Source: an uncultured Selenomonadales bacterium (lineage in GTDB: Bacteria; Bacillota_C; Negativicutes; Selenomonadales; Selenomonadaceae). Taken from it: a stretch of 7,243 bases of DNA. This document shows, piece by piece, positions 5,562-7,243 of this stretch. The notes under the pieces are model-generated. The model was not told the origin of the DNA, searched no databases, and saw only the letters and a program-made list of their open reading frames with translations. Each line of letters opens with the position of its first letter. Within the stretch, counting starts at the first letter, position 1. A program made the translations under genes and the position numbers. Location: NCBI GenBank assembly GCA_937916025.1, contig CALGGX010000377.1, forward strand, positions 1-7,243. The letters run 5' to 3'.

Positions 5562-6614
5562 TTGAAGAAAATATTATTGACCGGTTTTCTCGCAATGAAT
5601 TTGTTGACGGTCGGTTGCGGCGAAGAAGAAATTCAACCGCCGAAGCCGCCGCTTGTCAAAATTCAGCAAGTCAAACTCACGAACGTCGATCGGGAAGAAA
5701 ATTATTCCGGTGTCGTGCGCGGGCGATACGAAACAAACCTGTCATTTCAGGTGAGCGGCAAGATCATCTCGCGCGAAGTGCAGGTCGGTTCTCTCGTCCG
5801 CGCGGGGCAAATCTTGATGACACTCGATCCGAAAGATATCGCCGAGCAATTTCGCAGTGCCGACGCGCAAGTTGCCTCGACGCGCGCGCAATTGCAATTG
5901 GCGGGCACCAATCTTGAGCGATACACAGAACTGTTCAATGCCGATGCAATTCCCGCCGCCGTTCTCGATCAGTATCAAACGCAATACTCCGCCGCGCGCG
6001 CCGCTTACGATGCCGCAATCGCGCAATCGCAACAAAGTCGAAACGCGCTCGACTACACGACTCTCAACGCCGATGCGGACGGAGTGATCTCGGAAGTTTC
6101 GGCTGAAGTCGGGCAGGTCGTGTCGGCGGGGCAGAGCGTCTTGACGCTGGTGCAGACGAACGAGTTTGAAGTCGTCGTCGACATTCCCGAAAACAAGATC
6201 GCCGCCGTGCAGGAAGGGCAGCGCGTTTTGATCGGTTTTTGGGCGACGGACGAAAAACTTACCGGCATGGTTCGAGAGATCTCGCCGATTGCCGATCCGG
6301 CATCGAGAACATTCACCGTGAAAATCTCGTTGCCGTCGGGAGCGGACGTCAAACTCGGAATGACGGCAAACGTTTCGATGCGCGAAGAATCGACGGGAGC
6401 GATCATTCTGCCGTTAAGCGCAATTTATCAGACCGGAAACTCCGCGCAAGTTTGGCTCGTCAACGGCGATACGGTTTCACTCAAAAATGTCGAAGTCACC
6501 GATTTTGACGAAAATCAAGTGCAGGTGCGCGGACTCAAATCCGGCGATACGGTCGTGGTCGCGGGCGTTCAGAAATTGCGCGAAGGACAGCAGGTCAGGA
6601 CGGGTGAGCAATGA
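5562..6614 (+). CDS. RND efflux membrane fusion (periplasmic adaptor) lipoprotein, AcrA/HlyD type
   Basis: The adaptor links an inner-membrane RND pump to an outer-membrane channel. I start it at TTG 5562, which gives MKKILLTGFL, a normal lipoprotein signal peptide, with GGCGGTG (5549-5555) as ribosome binding site. The frame is open further upstream into the helicase gene, but that sequence is not signal-like. The lipobox LTVGC places the lipidated Cys at residue 19. The first lipoyl half-motif is LSFQVSGKIISREVQVGSLV, ending ...GQILMTLDPKD. A coiled-coil hairpin rich in Ala and Gln follows (about residues 90-160). The second lipoyl half is DADGVISEVSAEVGQVVSAG. The beta-barrel begins near FEVVVDIPEN, and the membrane-proximal domain near AIILPLSAIYQTG. 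At 350 residues it is a typical length. It overlaps the next gene by four bases (ATGA), so the two are translationally coupled. The substrate cannot be inferred. Confidence 0.93.
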   Translation: MKKILLTGFLAMNLLTVGCGEEEIQPPKPPLVKIQQVKLTNVDREENYSGVVRGRYETNLSFQVSGKIISREVQVGSLVRAGQILMTLDPKDIAEQFRSADAQVASTRAQLQLAGTNLERYTELFNADAIPAAVLDQYQTQYSAARAAYDAAIAQSQQSRNALDYTTLNADADGVISEVSAEVGQVVSAGQSVLTLVQTNEFEVVVDIPENKIAAVQEGQRVLIGFWATDEKLTGMVREISPIADPASRTFTVKISLPSGADVKLGMTANVSMREESTGAIILPLSAIYQTGNSAQVWLVNGDTVSLKNVEVTDFDENQVQVRGLKSGDTVVVAGVQKLREGQQVRTGEQ

Positions 6615-7220
6615 GAAATTTAACCGAACTCGCTTTAAAAAATCGCCCGCTGATTTGGTATTTCATCGTCATGGCATTCGTCGGCGGAATTTTTTCGTAC
6701 TTCTCGCTCGGACGCATGGAAGATCCGAAGTTCGTCATTCGCGAGATGATCGTTGCCGCGTATTGGCCGGGCGCGACGGCTGAAGAAATTCAACAACAGG
6801 TTACGGATAAGCTCGAGAAGAAATTGCAGGATATTCCGGGGCTGGATTACTTGGACAGCGAAACGCGCCCGAACTCGACAATAATTTACGTCATTCTCCG
6901 CGATGAGCTCGATGTATCGGAAATTCGTCCGACGTGGCGAGACGTGCGGAATTATTGCAACGATATCAAAGACGAATTGCCCGAGGGCGTGATGGGACCG
7001 TTTTTTAATGATACGTATGATGAAGTGTTCGGCTCGATTTACGCCTTGACGGGCGAGGGCTTTTCTTACGAAGAACTTCGACAATACGCGGAGGAAATTC
7101 GGCGATTGATGCTCGGCATCGACGACGTCAAAAAAATCGAGCTGATCGGCGAGCAATCGGAGCTGGTTTACGTCGAGCTCGAGCAGGTGAAACTCTCGGA
7201 GTTGGGCATCAGTCCGCAAT
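6611..7220 (+). CDS. RND-family efflux permease, N-terminal fragment cut by contig end
   Basis: Only about 203 of the roughly 1000-1050 residues usual for these proton-driven inner-membrane pumps are present. Visible parts are a short cytoplasmic N-terminus (MRNLTELALKNRPLIW), the first membrane helix (about residues 14-35, ending SYFSLGRMEDP) and the start of the periplasmic porter domain, with the characteristic YWPGATAEEIQQQVTDKLE and RPTWRDVRNYCNDIKDELP segments. The transmembrane proton-relay residues and substrate pockets lie in the missing part, so drug versus metal specificity is undecided; the porter segment looks more like the hydrophobe/amphiphile pumps than CzcA. ATG 6611 overlaps the adaptor gene's stop. 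The apparent TAG stop at 7220-7222 is made by joining the final genomic T to adapter sequence and is not a real stop. Confidence 0.93.
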
Positions 7221-7243
7221 AGATCGGAAGAGCACACGTCTGA
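7221..7243. other. Illumina TruSeq adapter remnant (not genomic)
   Basis: The last 23 bases begin AGATCGGAAGAGC and continue exactly as the standard TruSeq read-1 adapter. They mark the end of an untrimmed library fragment that was assembled into the contig. Everything from 7221 on should be removed before annotation, and the stop codon that overlaps it should be ignored. Confidence 0.97.

Noticed and set aside
6635..7237. 200-codon open frame on the minus strand at the contig end
   Set aside because: Its start (MCSSDL) lies in the adapter, and it is antisense to the RND permease.

Overview
The window looks like a metagenome or draft-genome contig from a diderm (Gram-negative-type) bacterium. 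It encodes a lipoprotein-type periplasmic adaptor and an RND pump, which need an outer membrane to make sense. The lineage cannot be read securely from sequence alone. A Negativicutes-like anaerobe is a guess from protein style only. The contig ends in sequencing-library adapter, so the last 23 bases are not genomic.

Layout, all on the + strand. Bases 1-483 and 2234-5506 are two pieces of one large gene whose start lies off the left edge. Its N-terminal part is a GHKL/Hsp90-type (sacsin/NO VEIN-like) ATPase domain. Its C-terminal part is a complete Upf1-like superfamily 1 helicase motor. The pieces are separated by a 1750-bp IS200/IS605-family element (484-2233) carrying tnpA (single-tyrosine HUH-type transposase) and tnpB (RNA-guided RuvC nuclease). 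The element has the end architecture known from IS608: TTAC on the left flank, an AAAG guide and hairpin at the left end, and a GAAT guide, hairpin and TCAA at the right end. Removing exactly 484-2233 joins TAC to ATC and restores a single uninterrupted reading frame of at least 1251 residues. This is strong internal evidence for both the boundaries and the original gene.

Bases 5507-5561 hold an extended -10 promoter. It drives a two-gene efflux operon: an AcrA/HlyD-type membrane fusion lipoprotein (5562-6614), overlapping by ATGA an RND permease (6611 onward) that is cut after about 203 residues by the contig end.

How the parts relate: the two efflux genes should form one tripartite pump and are probably independent of the upstream gene. 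The element has broken the ATPase-helicase gene. Because this family excises without a scar, the break is potentially reversible. The tnpB guide RNA predicted at this locus would match the restored empty site and so favour keeping the element. The ATPase-helicase fusion is the least characterised item here. Its architecture resembles large ATPase-helicase proteins of accessory and defence regions, but no partner gene in the window tests that idea. No tRNA, rRNA or CRISPR array was seen.
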